64,000 bases of DNA, taken from assembly GCA_032079965.1 (NCBI GenBank), contig DAMATJ010000012.1:1-64000 (forward strand). The letters are read 5' to 3'. The position numbers and the translations under genes are program-made. Below are positions 1-6,987 of the stretch, one piece after another. Under the pieces are notes generated by a model. It saw only the letters and a program-made list of their open reading frames with translations. It was not told where the DNA came from and made no database searches. How positions within the stretch are numbered: the first letter of the stretch is position 1; each line of letters starts with the position of its first letter. This stretch comes from Pelosinus fermentans_B (GTDB lineage Bacteria; Bacillota; Negativicutes; DSM-13327).

Positions 1-382
1 ACAGAAAATGCGGCCTTTTGTCATGACATTTTTTGGTTAATCAACACTCGTGATATATAATATCAAATCAAAGTAAGGTACAATATATTTTGTCCCGTTG
101 TTAGTTTTATGGTTGTAGCAATATCAATACTTTGACGACAAAAAGTTGTCCCTTAAAATGTCCATTGAAAGATGCTTATATATCGGGTTTGTTGGTGGAA
201 AGTTAGTGACACTTTTAGTGACAGTCGTATCTGAATTGCCATTAATTAAGACTAATATTTAATAACAGTGATAGTGATGAATTCAGTAAAATTAGTAGTT
301 TACCTACATAACAGAATGTAAACTAACATCTAAAACCTCATTCGTAACAGATAGCTCCAAATTTTCTATTATATACAAGCGT
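1..382. other. AT-rich gene-free stretch
   Basis: No reading frame with a ribosome site is visible here. The only notable item is an 11-base string, CTCATTCGTAA at 337-347, identical to the anticodon region of the tRNA-Thr at 1488-1563. It may be a remnant attachment sequence (see findings). Confidence 0.4.
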
Positions 383-411
383 AAGACCCTACAAGATTGT
401 AGGGTCTTTAT
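383..411 (+). terminator. intrinsic terminator
   Basis: A perfect 11-bp stem (AAGACCCTACA with TGTAGGGTCTT, 383-393 and 398-408) with loop AGAT is followed by TTTATTAT on the plus strand. It would end a transcript entering from the left. It also lies just past the 3' end of the minus-strand integrase at 441 and could act in both directions. Confidence 0.7.
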
Positions 412-440
412 TATGCTGTGTGTGCTGTAGGCTTTTGTAT

Positions 441-1154
441 TTAAATTAACAAGTCAGAAATTTTATCCATAGCATTCTTCTTCGTGCTTTGAGAAGGATG
501 AATATATGTTCTAGCTGTAAATCCTTCTGTTGAATGACTTAGTAATAAACTGACAGATTTCAAATCTACATTTCCTTCAATTAATAATGTTGCTACAGAA
601 TGCCTTATTCCATGTAGTTTTAAATGCTTAAGTCCTGCTCTCTCCAATAACATATAGTAAGTTCTATTAAAATTGCGTGGAGAAACAAAAGTATTATTTT
701 TAGTACCAGCAATCCAGTCATTATCGGCTTTTTTATATTGACTTAATATATCAATTATATCACTAGATATTGGGATTTTTCTTATAGAACATTCAGTTTT
801 AGAAGTGTCGATTATATTTCCATATGTTCTTGATTCAATTATTTGAGTAGCAATTGTTAATATTCCAGTATCAAAGTTTATATCTTTCCACTTTAAGGCT
901 AGGCATTCACCATGGCGTATACCAGTAGTTGTTAGTATCAGAAAAGATGGATATAGATAGTGTTCTTTAGCTTGTGCTAAAAACTGCTTTAATTCTTCTA
1001 CTGAGAATGTCTTTATAGCATTTCTAGATATTTTAGGTGTTGCAACATCTGAGCAAGGATTGTTAGTCACTAAATTGTTTCTGATAGCTTGGTTTATAGA
1101 AGCTGATAAAACAGTAAACATATATTTAATGGTTGTAGGAGCTATTTGCTTCAC
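441..1154 (-). CDS. tyrosine recombinase / phage-type integrase, N-terminally truncated
   Basis: This encodes the catalytic half of a tyrosine site-specific recombinase. The family residues are visible: Arg80 in TTGIRHGE, His181-x-x-Arg184 in LHGIRHS, His207 in LLSHST, and the nucleophile Tyr217 in ARTYIHP. A core-binding segment occupies about residues 1-45. Full-length integrases of this type are near 370-390 residues and have an N-terminal arm-binding domain. Here the reading frame opens only at GTG 1154, with an in-frame TGA two codons upstream (1158-1160), so about 130-150 residues are missing. No convincing N-terminal domain was seen in other frames upstream. It lies about 330 bases from tRNA-Thr, a common integration target, and close to other decayed mobile genes. 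It is probably a non-functional remnant of an integrated element. Confidence 0.85.
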   Translation of the reverse strand: MKQIAPTTIKYMFTVLSASINQAIRNNLVTNNPCSDVATPKISRNAIKTFSVEELKQFLAQAKEHYLYPSFLILTTTGIRHGECLALKWKDINFDTGILTIATQIIESRTYGNIIDTSKTECSIRKIPISSDIIDILSQYKKADNDWIAGTKNNTFVSPRNFNRTYYMLLERAGLKHLKLHGIRHSVATLLIEGNVDLKSVSLLLSHSTEGFTARTYIHPSQSTKKNAMDKISDLLI

Positions 1155-1444
1155 CAGTCAAATTCCGACCTTCTTATAAATAAAGGGAAATGAATTTTCC
1201 TTTCTACAGATAGCTTTTTTGTTCTAGAGCTAATAAGATAATTCTGGTGCTTTAAATTAACTATTAAATTAGTAACACCTAAACTTTTAAAAAAGAACGC
1301 TCAGGTATTGTTTTTATGCTATAGTCTTATGCTGTAAAATATGCTACACTTCTTTGTTCTCTCTGTTGGAAGAGAAAATTATTTATGAATCTATTGATTC
1401 AGGGATAATGTGGAAGTTTATCAAATTAAGTACGGGCAGCGTTC
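1155..1444. other. gene-free stretch between integrase and tRNA
   Basis: Only AT-rich sequence with scattered stops. The missing N-terminal part of the integrase is not recognisable here in any minus-strand frame. Confidence 0.4.
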
Positions 1445-1473
1445 TTGACTATGGGTCTGTAGTGAGATAAAAT
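1445..1473 (+). promoter_or_regulatory. sigma-A promoter of tRNA-Thr
   Basis: The -35 TTGACT (1445-1450) and -10 TAAAAT (1468-1473) are separated by exactly 17 bases. Transcription would start about 8-10 bases ahead of the mature tRNA 5' end. Confidence 0.65.
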
Positions 1474-1487
1474 AGAAAAGGTAGATT

Positions 1488-1563
1488 GCCGGTATAGCTC
1501 AGTTGGTAGAGCAACTCATTCGTAATGAGTAGGTCTGCAGTTCGAATCTGCATATCGGCTCCA
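1488..1563 (+). tRNA. tRNA-Thr (anticodon CGU)
   Basis: A 76-base cloverleaf with encoded CCA. The 7-bp acceptor stem pairs GCCGGTA with TATCGGC with one G-U. The D stem is GCTC/GAGC, the anticodon stem ACTCA/TGAGT with loop TTCGTAA, and the T stem TGCAG/CTGCA with loop TTCGAAT. Anticodon CGT reads ACG (Thr). The gene has its own promoter (1445-1473) and terminator (1575-1604). tRNA genes are frequent integration sites, which fits the integrase remnant next to it. Confidence 0.95.
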
Positions 1564-1574
1564 GTGAAATCAAG

Positions 1575-1604
1575 GGTTTGCAGAGATGCAAGCCTTTTTA
1601 TTTT
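1575..1604 (+). terminator. terminator of tRNA-Thr
   Basis: GGTTTGCA (1575-1582) pairs with TGCAAGCC (1587-1594), with one G-U, around loop GAGA. A T-rich run (TTTTTATTTT) follows. Confidence 0.75.
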
Positions 1605-1749
1605 AGGTAAAAGTGTCTATGGACTTCCGTTAGATAGTTTACAGGGGGTGGTCTTGAATGGTAAAAAAAGCCGACAACGATGTAATGTCAAAAGGTTACC
1701 CTATGGTCATTATCAAACTATAGTTGTCGGTTATTAAGGTTATCAGTTA

Positions 1750-1851
1750 CTAAATAGTATCTGGCTTTTCAGCAAGTTGATTAATCAGTCATTGATCAAG
1801 TTCGTCTTTCAGGATACGCCAAGACTTACCCAATTTGACCGCAGGAAAATC
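1750..1851 (-). pseudogene. relic of an excisionase-type helix-turn-helix protein
   Basis: Read on the minus strand from 1851, the frame gives DFPAVKLGKSWRILKDELDQ, a TGA codon at 1791-1789, then LINQLAEKPDTI and a stop. This matches the C-terminal part of the small excisionase-family DNA-binding domain (pattern FPAxKLGxxWRxxxxxLDxW). The in-frame TGA sits where the family normally has a conserved Trp. The N-terminal recognition helix is not in frame: a TAA immediately precedes Asp. It is an old remnant of the directionality factor or regulator of the element that carried the integrase. The family is recognised from memory of its pattern; no search was possible. Confidence 0.6.
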
Positions 1852-2033
1852 TTATAATTCCTCCTGTAAATTTACATTTAGGAGAATTTTCCCCTTCATT
1901 AGGTCACAATGGGATTTTGGTGTTTTCATAGCGGTAGATGCCTTAAGTAATATAGAGATGATGTCAATATGAGAGCTTCTGAGGGGTTTTTTTACTTTGT
2001 ATAGAAAGAAAAGCAAGACAGTAATCTACTGCC
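1852..2033. other. gene-free stretch inside the decayed element
   Basis: A short minus-strand frame (starts ATG near 1896, reads about MKGKILLNVNLQEEL, then TAA) leads into the excisionase relic but is too short to call. Nothing else is supported. Confidence 0.3.
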
Positions 2034-2312
2034 TCACTTAAATAAATCTGAGTGAGTACCTGTGCGAGTCAGGATTAAATCTACATCTGTTTAACGATAT
2101 ATTAGAACCCAATCTGGCTCTATATGGCAATCTCTGAACGCTTCCTTCTTTTTACCGTAGTTGGTTAACTTATGATCTTTGTTCTCAAATGGTAAAGGTG
2201 CTGGTATCTGAAGTATTTCAATGACTGCTTTAAGTTTAGCCATATCACGTTTCCGACTCTGACATTTCTGCATGTCTTTCTTGAATTGATTGGTTGTAAT
2301 TACATTCAGCAC
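2034..2312 (-). pseudogene. YafQ-type mRNA interferase toxin, interrupted by a nonsense codon
   Basis: The first 73 residues (GTG start at 2312) match the YafQ/RelE-superfamily pattern, including TNQFKKDM, LPFENKDHKLTNYG and RDCHIEPDWVLIYR. A TAA at 2093-2091 ends the frame. The same frame continues for 18 codons as TDVDLILTRTGTHSDLFK to TGA at 2036-2034. That tail is the conserved C-terminus of YafQ, including the GTHSDLF segment that holds the catalytic His. The gene was therefore full length (about 92 residues, the usual family size) and is now cut by one point change. The truncated product should be inactive. It overlaps the antitoxin gene upstream by 7 bases, the usual toxin-antitoxin order. 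Confidence 0.85.
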
Positions 2313-2623
2313 AATGTCGTCTTGAACATATCATCCACGCTCTTATACCGAGTGAGATTCTTACCATTTACAGCATCATCAAGAGCCTTGAGGGTCTCCT
2401 CATTAGGAATCTTAATCTCAAATGGTATGCCTTGATTCATTTCAACTTGTTTGTAAAAAAGCGTGATGGCTTGAGTTGGTGTTAAACCAAGCCGATTAAA
2501 GACAATCTCAACACTTTGTTTGAGATCACTTTCGACCCTGGCTCTTATAACTCCATCTTTTCGCACACGTTTCGTAGGAACAGTAGCAGCTTTTTTAACC
2601 TTGCGTGTAATAGCTAACTTCAT
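2306..2623 (-). CDS. RelB/DinJ-family antitoxin
   Basis: 105 residues. The DinJ-like core reads VIRARVESDLKQSVEIVF, NRLGLTPTQAITLFYKQVE, NQGIPFEIKIPNEETLKALDD, and an acidic C-terminal segment with SVDDMF. It has the ribbon-helix-helix N-terminus used for operator binding and a C-terminal part that wraps the toxin. Compared with the usual 86-90 residues it has about 20 extra basic residues at the N-terminus (KKAATVPTKRVRK). An internal start is possible but no good ribosome site was seen there. It precedes and overlaps the YafQ gene, which carries a nonsense codon, so the antitoxin is probably an orphan that could still bind its own operator or foreign YafQ toxins. Confidence 0.85.
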   Translation of the reverse strand: MKLAITRKVKKAATVPTKRVRKDGVIRARVESDLKQSVEIVFNRLGLTPTQAITLFYKQVEMNQGIPFEIKIPNEETLKALDDAVNGKNLTRYKSVDDMFKTTLC

Positions 2624-2703
2624 AAAACTTCACCTCATCTATATTGTACATCATTTGGGATACAAAATGAATGGTTTTTTATTAAATTTAATTGGAGGAA
2701 ATT

Positions 2704-2814
2704 ATGATTATTAAACTACCAGTAATTACTAAAGGTATCACTACAGTTGAACTCCTTGGGGAGATCGCTGTTTATTTTAAGAAGGCAATTGCATTCTGGA
2801 TGTATAATGAATAA
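2704..2814 (+). CDS. unrecognised small protein (36 aa)
   Basis: ATG at 2704 follows TTGGAGGAAATT, a strong ribosome site with good spacing. The frame encodes 36 residues (begins MIIKLPVITKG, ends KKAIAFWMYNE) and stops with tandem TAA TAA. The terminator at 2886-2926 lies 70 bases downstream. The protein is mildly hydrophobic and amphipathic with no family I recognise. It starts 80 bases from the antitoxin start on the opposite strand and could be cargo of the decayed element. Ribosome site plus terminator favour expression; length makes this uncertain. Confidence 0.4.
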   Translation: MIIKLPVITKGITTVELLGEIAVYFKKAIAFWMYNE

Positions 2815-2885
2815 TAATGGGTATTGACAAATTTTATGAACAGCTGTATTATAAAAGCAATTAAATTTCCTGTGATTGGGCAATG

Positions 2886-2926
2886 ATGCCCGCCATTAAA
2901 TAATGGCGGGCATTTGTTTATTTTTA
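2886..2926 (+). terminator. strong intrinsic terminator
   Basis: A perfect 12-bp stem (ATGCCCGCCATT 2886-2897 with AATGGCGGGCAT 2902-2913), loop AAAT, then a T-rich tail. It separates the decayed element from the amino-acid operon. Confidence 0.85.
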
Positions 2927-2984
2927 TAAGGGAAATTAGCAAAGTAAATCATTTTTTTTGAGCATTTTTATAAAATGGTTTTTT

Positions 2985-3012
2985 TTAACAATGTTGGTCC
3001 TACCAATATTAG
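2985..3012 (+). promoter_or_regulatory. promoter with embedded GntR/FadR-type operator
   Basis: A candidate -35 TTAACA (2985-2990) and -10 TATTAG (3007-3012) are 16 bases apart. The spacer contains a perfect palindrome, TTGGT-CCT-ACCAA at 2994-3006. This fits the TnGT-N3-ACnA pattern of FadR-subfamily GntR regulators. A FadR-type GntR gene lies in the same cluster at 11717, so repression of the 3180-10060 genes relieved by substrate is likely. The about 165-base leader to 3180 shows no riboswitch I recognise. Confidence 0.6.
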
Positions 3013-3179
3013 AACATAGTCAGACCGATGTGCGAACATAGTTGCATAACGGAGCTTACTCCTATGATAGCTTCGGCAAGATACATAGTAAATGGATAAG
3101 GAGGGAGGCAGGAGTTCTGGGTAAACATTAACGCATTACATGGTCTGTATCTGGTAATTAAAAAATAGGAGGTTTTATT

Positions 3180-3986
3180 ATGCGGCGTGTTCTTGTATTC
3201 ATTGCTCTAGTTACAATGGTAAGTATGCTGCTTATTGGCTGCGGTGCTGGTACAACTAGTACTTCAGAAAAAAAAGGCGGTACGGTGTGGTCGAGAATTG
3301 AACAGGGAAAGGTTATGAAAGTGGCATTTGAAGGAACATATCCTCCCTTCAATTATCAAAATGAACAAAAGCAATTTACTGGCTTTGATGTGGATATTTC
3401 TAATGAAATTGCCAAACGACTGGGAATTAAGGCAGAGTTCATTGCCACTCCTTGGGAGGGGTTAATTGGCGGATTGCAAGCTGATAAATTTGATATCGTT
3501 ATTTCACAAATGAGTATTACTGAAGAACGTAAGAAAAGTGTGGATTTTACAGATCCTTATGTAATTACCGGTGGCGTTTTGATTATGCGTCAAGAAACAA
3601 ATGATATCTTAAAACTGGAAGATATAAAAGGTAAAAAAATCGGTGTTGGCGGAGGGACTACATTTGAGAGGGTAGCTCGTAGCGTAGAAGGCGCTGATGT
3701 GCGGCTTTATAAGAGTGCCGGAGAATATTTCACGGATCTTCAAAATAAAAGACTGGATGTTATCATTAACGATAGCTTGGTTGCGGCATATCGTATTAAA
3801 CAAAATAATTTGCCGTTAAAAGCTTCTACGACTCTTGTCAGCAAAGACTTAATCGGCATGGCCATAAAACAGGATAATAAGGATTTCACAGAAAAAGTGA
3901 ATAAGGCTTTGGCAGAAATAAAAAAAGACGGTACTTATGATCAGTTATTTATGAAATGGTTTGGAGTGAAACCTGTTGCTGATTAG
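3180..3986 (+). CDS. amino-acid ABC transporter substrate-binding lipoprotein (family 3)
   Basis: 268 residues. The N-terminus is a lipoprotein signal with lipobox LLIGC, so Cys21 would be lipidated and the protein anchored outside the membrane. The mature part has the periplasmic-binding family-3 pattern: FEGTYPPFNY near the start, GFDVDISNEIAKRLG, WEGLIGGLQADKFDIVISQMSITEERKK with the ligand-contact Arg region, and DFTDPY. It starts at ATG 3180 after AGGAGG and is followed at once by a permease and an ATPase gene, forming a complete polar-amino-acid importer. The ligand cannot be read from sequence. The downstream lysine-dehydrogenase-like and amine-dehydrogenase genes suggest a basic or cyclic amino acid. 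Confidence 0.92.
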   Translation: MRRVLVFIALVTMVSMLLIGCGAGTTSTSEKKGGTVWSRIEQGKVMKVAFEGTYPPFNYQNEQKQFTGFDVDISNEIAKRLGIKAEFIATPWEGLIGGLQADKFDIVISQMSITEERKKSVDFTDPYVITGGVLIMRQETNDILKLEDIKGKKIGVGGGTTFERVARSVEGADVRLYKSAGEYFTDLQNKRLDVIINDSLVAAYRIKQNNLPLKASTTLVSKDLIGMAIKQDNKDFTEKVNKALAEIKKDGTYDQLFMKWFGVKPVAD

Positions 3987-4000
3987 ATTGGAGGATGGAT

Positions 4001-4651
4001 ATGTTACTTCTTATTGACTCATTGCCGATTCTTGCACAAGCTGCCGTAATAACAGTTTTTCTGGCGATCGTATCAATGGTAATGGGTTTAATTATTGGCC
4101 TATTTGTTGCTTTAGCCAGAATTTCCAGCAATCAATGGTTCCGCCGCCTGGCAATGGCTTATGTTTCTCTCATTCGCGGTACGCCATTATTAGTACAAAT
4201 CTATGTCGTGTATTATGGACTGCCGCAGGTTGGCATTTCTCTGGACCCTATACCATCAGGAATACTGGCTCTTAGTATTAACGCTGGGGCATATCTTTCT
4301 GAATCCTTCCGCGCAGCTATTGAATCTGTGGACAAAGGCCAAATGGAAGCTTCTTTTTCCTTGGGGATGACATATCCAGAGGCGCTGCGCCGGATTATTC
4401 TGCCACAGTGTATACGGACGGCTTTGCCCACAGTAGGAAATACATTCATAGGTTTATTGAAAGATACTTCCCTGGTCTCGGTAATTACTGTAACAGAGCT
4501 GCTGCAGAGTGCATCGCTGATTATTGCCAGGACATTTCAGCCGCTGCTCCTTTATTTAGAGGTCGGTTTCATTTATTGGGTGTTTAGTACTGGATTTTCT
4601 ATGATTCAGGATCGAATTGAATTGCGGGCAGCACGTCACGTACGAAAATAG
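4001..4651 (+). CDS. amino-acid ABC transporter permease (HisM/GlnP family)
   Basis: 216 residues from ATG 4001. An in-frame ATG at 3995 directly abuts the ribosome site GGAGG (3990-3994), so 4001, six bases away, is the better start. Several hydrophobic membrane segments surround the family loop that contacts the ATPase (ESFRAAIESVDKGQMEASFSLG region, about residues 100-120) and the typical PQCIRTALPTVGNTFI stretch. It forms the membrane channel of the importer with the neighbouring lipoprotein and ATPase. It lies 14 bases after the binding-protein gene, and the ATPase gene starts 11 bases after its stop, so the three are cotranscribed. Confidence 0.92.
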   Translation: MLLLIDSLPILAQAAVITVFLAIVSMVMGLIIGLFVALARISSNQWFRRLAMAYVSLIRGTPLLVQIYVVYYGLPQVGISLDPIPSGILALSINAGAYLSESFRAAIESVDKGQMEASFSLGMTYPEALRRIILPQCIRTALPTVGNTFIGLLKDTSLVSVITVTELLQSASLIIARTFQPLLLYLEVGFIYWVFSTGFSMIQDRIELRAARHVRK

Positions 4652-4662
4652 GTGGTGAAAAA

Positions 4663-5412
4663 ATGGCTATTATTGAAGTTTCAGGAATACATAAGAAATT
4701 TGGTAATTCAGAAGTATTAAAAGATATCTGCCTTGAGGTTGAGGAGAGCCAAGTTGTTGTTATTATGGGGCCGAGCGGTTCCGGAAAGTCAACGCTGCTG
4801 CGCTGTATGACATTTTTAGAAGAGCCGGATGCTGGTGTTGTACGTATGGATGGTCTGGAAGTACAGGCTGGCAGCCCGGATCGGTACCGGCACAAACTAA
4901 TTCGGCAGTTAAGGCAAAATACTGGTTTTGTGTTTCAGCATTTCAATCTATTTCCGCATAAAACTGCCTTGGAAAATATTATGGAAGGGCCGCTGGTAGT
5001 AAAGAAAGCTTCTGAGAAGGAGGCCAAAGAATTAGCAGAGGAACTGCTGCGTAAAGTGGGGCTTAGTGACCGAGCCAGTCATTATCCAGCCTTACTATCC
5101 GGAGGACAGCAGCAGCGAGTAGCCATTGCCCGAGCCCTAGCCATGCAGCCGAAAGTGATGCTTTATGATGAACCCACCTCTGCACTTGATCCGGAGTTGG
5201 TCAGAGAAGTTCTTCAAGTAATGAAAGCTTTGGCCAATGAGGGGATGACTATGGTGGTGGTTACTCACGAGATGGCATTTGCCAAGGAGGTCGCTGACCG
5301 GGTAATTTTTATGGATGATGGTTATGTAGTAGAAGATGGTACTGCCAAAGAAATTTTTGAATCACCGGTTGAAGAAAGAACCCGTAAATTTCTTAATGCA
5401 ATTGCTATTTAG
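4663..5412 (+). CDS. amino-acid ABC transporter ATP-binding protein (GlnQ/HisP family)
   Basis: 249 residues with all ATPase motifs: Walker A GPSGSGKST near residue 35, Q-loop VFQHFNLFPHKTALEN, signature LSGGQQQR, Walker B VMLYDEPTSALDP, and the switch His in VVVTHEM. Its length and the HFNLFPH stretch are typical of polar-amino-acid importers. It energises the permease encoded just upstream. It is the third gene of the operon beginning at 3180. The next gene follows after 31 bases with its own ribosome site, so transport and catabolic genes are probably one transcript. Confidence 0.94.
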   Translation: MAIIEVSGIHKKFGNSEVLKDICLEVEESQVVVIMGPSGSGKSTLLRCMTFLEEPDAGVVRMDGLEVQAGSPDRYRHKLIRQLRQNTGFVFQHFNLFPHKTALENIMEGPLVVKKASEKEAKELAEELLRKVGLSDRASHYPALLSGGQQQRVAIARALAMQPKVMLYDEPTSALDPELVREVLQVMKALANEGMTMVVVTHEMAFAKEVADRVIFMDDGYVVEDGTAKEIFESPVEERTRKFLNAIAI

Positions 5413-5443
5413 TATTTTTTAGAGAAAAAGGAGTGGTAGTTTT

Positions 5444-6589
5444 ATGAAAGCAGTGGTTTTAGGTGCAGGTATGATTGGTTGTATGATGGTCAAAGAGTTA
5501 GCCAAGCACCCTAAAATTCAATCGCTTATTGTAGTGGATGCTTTTCCGGCGAATGTAGATAAATGTGTTAGCGAAGCTATGAATGATAAAGTAAAGGGAC
5601 AAGTTGCCTCTTTGAATGATGAAGGTGTCCTTGAAAGTATTTTAGGGCAGGCTGATGTCGCAATTGCCGCCTTACCTCATTCGCTGAGTTTGCTGGCGAA
5701 CAAAGCCGCGATTAAAGCTGGTTGTCATATGGTTGATTTAGTCGGTTCTCATTATCCGGAAAAAGCGGAACTCGATAGTGCCGCACGAGCAGCTGGCGTG
5801 CTTATTGTACCAGGGATTGGTGTGGCACCTGGAATTGCTAATGTACTGGCAGGACGCGGCGTAGAGATATTGGATGAAGCTGATGAGGCTCAGGTTTTAT
5901 GCGGCGGAATTCCTCGACATCCATTACCCCCCTTATGGTATCAGGTTGTATTTCGTTTAGAAAGCCTTATCGGATTATTTACCCGTCCTGCCTTTGCTAT
6001 GGTAAATGGTCAGATGGTACAATTGCCAGCTCTGTCTGAAATGGAAGATTGCTTTTTTCCTGATCCGGTAGGGGAATGCGAAGCGGTTATTACGGATGCC
6101 CACAGCCTGGGTTGTACTATGCGGGGTAAAGTAAACAGTATTTATGAAAAGACGGTTCGCTATAAAGGACATTATGCCAAGATGAAAGTATTGGCGGAGT
6201 TAGGATTTTTTAATGAAGCCTTGATTGACGTGGATGGTGTAATGGTAAGTCCACGGAAACTAAGTATGGCATTATTGGAACCCCAAATGAAAGGGAAATC
6301 AGATGAAGATATTACAGTATTAAGAGTAGTGGTTACTGGCAAGCGGGATGGCAAGCCGGTGAAAGTTCAATGGGAAATGGTTGATTTATACGATCAGGAG
6401 CGGCATCTGACTTCCATGGCCAAAACAACAGGGTTTCCAGCTGTTATTGTTGCTGAGTGGCTGGCTGAAGGGAAACTTACGGATTGTGGAGTGGTTGCCC
6501 CCGAACAATTGCTGATTGGTGATCGGTTTGCATCATTTATGTCTGAACTGAAGAACAGAGGCATTGAGATTGTCTATTCAGAAGAGTAA
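5444..6589 (+). CDS. saccharopine-dehydrogenase-fold oxidoreductase, lysine 6-dehydrogenase-like
   Basis: 381 residues. An N-terminal dinucleotide-binding fold opens with VVLGAGMIGCMMVKEL, followed by IAALPHSLSLLANKAAIKAGCHMVDL. Further on are APGIANVLAGRG, GGIPRHPLPPLWYQ, a KTVRYKGHYAKMKVL segment and TTGFPAVIVAEWL. Length and these blocks resemble lysine 6-dehydrogenase (EC 1.4.1.18), which has the saccharopine-dehydrogenase fold and oxidises the lysine side-chain amine to 2-aminoadipate 6-semialdehyde with NAD. The resemblance is from memory; other members of the fold act on opine-like or carboxynorspermidine substrates. The aldehyde dehydrogenase gene at 10134 would oxidise such a semialdehyde, which supports the lysine reading. 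ATG 5444 follows AAGGAGTGG. Confidence 0.75.
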   Translation: MKAVVLGAGMIGCMMVKELAKHPKIQSLIVVDAFPANVDKCVSEAMNDKVKGQVASLNDEGVLESILGQADVAIAALPHSLSLLANKAAIKAGCHMVDLVGSHYPEKAELDSAARAAGVLIVPGIGVAPGIANVLAGRGVEILDEADEAQVLCGGIPRHPLPPLWYQVVFRLESLIGLFTRPAFAMVNGQMVQLPALSEMEDCFFPDPVGECEAVITDAHSLGCTMRGKVNSIYEKTVRYKGHYAKMKVLAELGFFNEALIDVDGVMVSPRKLSMALLEPQMKGKSDEDITVLRVVVTGKRDGKPVKVQWEMVDLYDQERHLTSMAKTTGFPAVIVAEWLAEGKLTDCGVVAPEQLLIGDRFASFMSELKNRGIEIVYSEE

Positions 6590-6657
6590 ATATTATCCTA
6601 AGAGAAGACGATAGCGCAAGCTTTTCGATATTGCACTGGAGTTATGGAGGATCATTC

Positions 6658-6987
6658 ATGTATCGCATTGAGAATCATCCTATTTTACATCAATTTGATA
6701 AAGGGCAACGGGTTTCTTTCCTGCTTGACGGGAAAGAAATGGAAGGCTTTGCGGGCGAGCCAATTGCCATTGCTCTTCGCAATAGTGGTGTATTAGTACA
6801 TCGTTATACTGCCAAACGGGCTGAACCACGGGGTATTTTCTGTGCGATTGGACGGTGTAATGATTGTGTCATGATTGTTGATGGTACGCCTAATGTGCGC
6901 ACTTGTGTCACTCCTTTGCAGGCTGGGATGAACGTAGAAACCCAGTATGGAATTCAGAGCAGAGGAGCGGCTGAAAATAATGATTAG
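6658..6987 (+). CDS. [2Fe-2S] small subunit of an HcnA-type amine dehydrogenase
   Basis: 109 residues from ATG 6658, chosen because TATGGAGG ends 7 bases before it; an upstream in-frame start at 6631 has no ribosome site. The fold is a plant-ferredoxin-like [2Fe-2S] domain with Cys ligands in IFCAIGRCNDC and the fourth Cys in PNVRTC. This is the small subunit seen in HcnABC hydrogen-cyanide synthase, octopine/nopaline oxidases and D-hydroxyproline dehydrogenases. It passes electrons between the flavin subunits. The next subunit starts inside its last codons (8-base overlap), indicating coupled translation. Confidence 0.88.
   Translation: MYRIENHPILHQFDKGQRVSFLLDGKEMEGFAGEPIAIALRNSGVLVHRYTAKRAEPRGIFCAIGRCNDCVMIVDGTPNVRTCVTPLQAGMNVETQYGIQSRGAAENND

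Noticed and set aside
1525..1737. Plus-strand open frame starting inside tRNA-Thr
   Set aside because: It overlaps the tRNA and its terminator, has no ribosome site and no family pattern.
2941..3179. Leader of the amino-acid operon considered for a riboswitch (lysine, glycine or T-box)
   Set aside because: None of the conserved core strings of those classes is present; only the GntR-type palindrome stands out.
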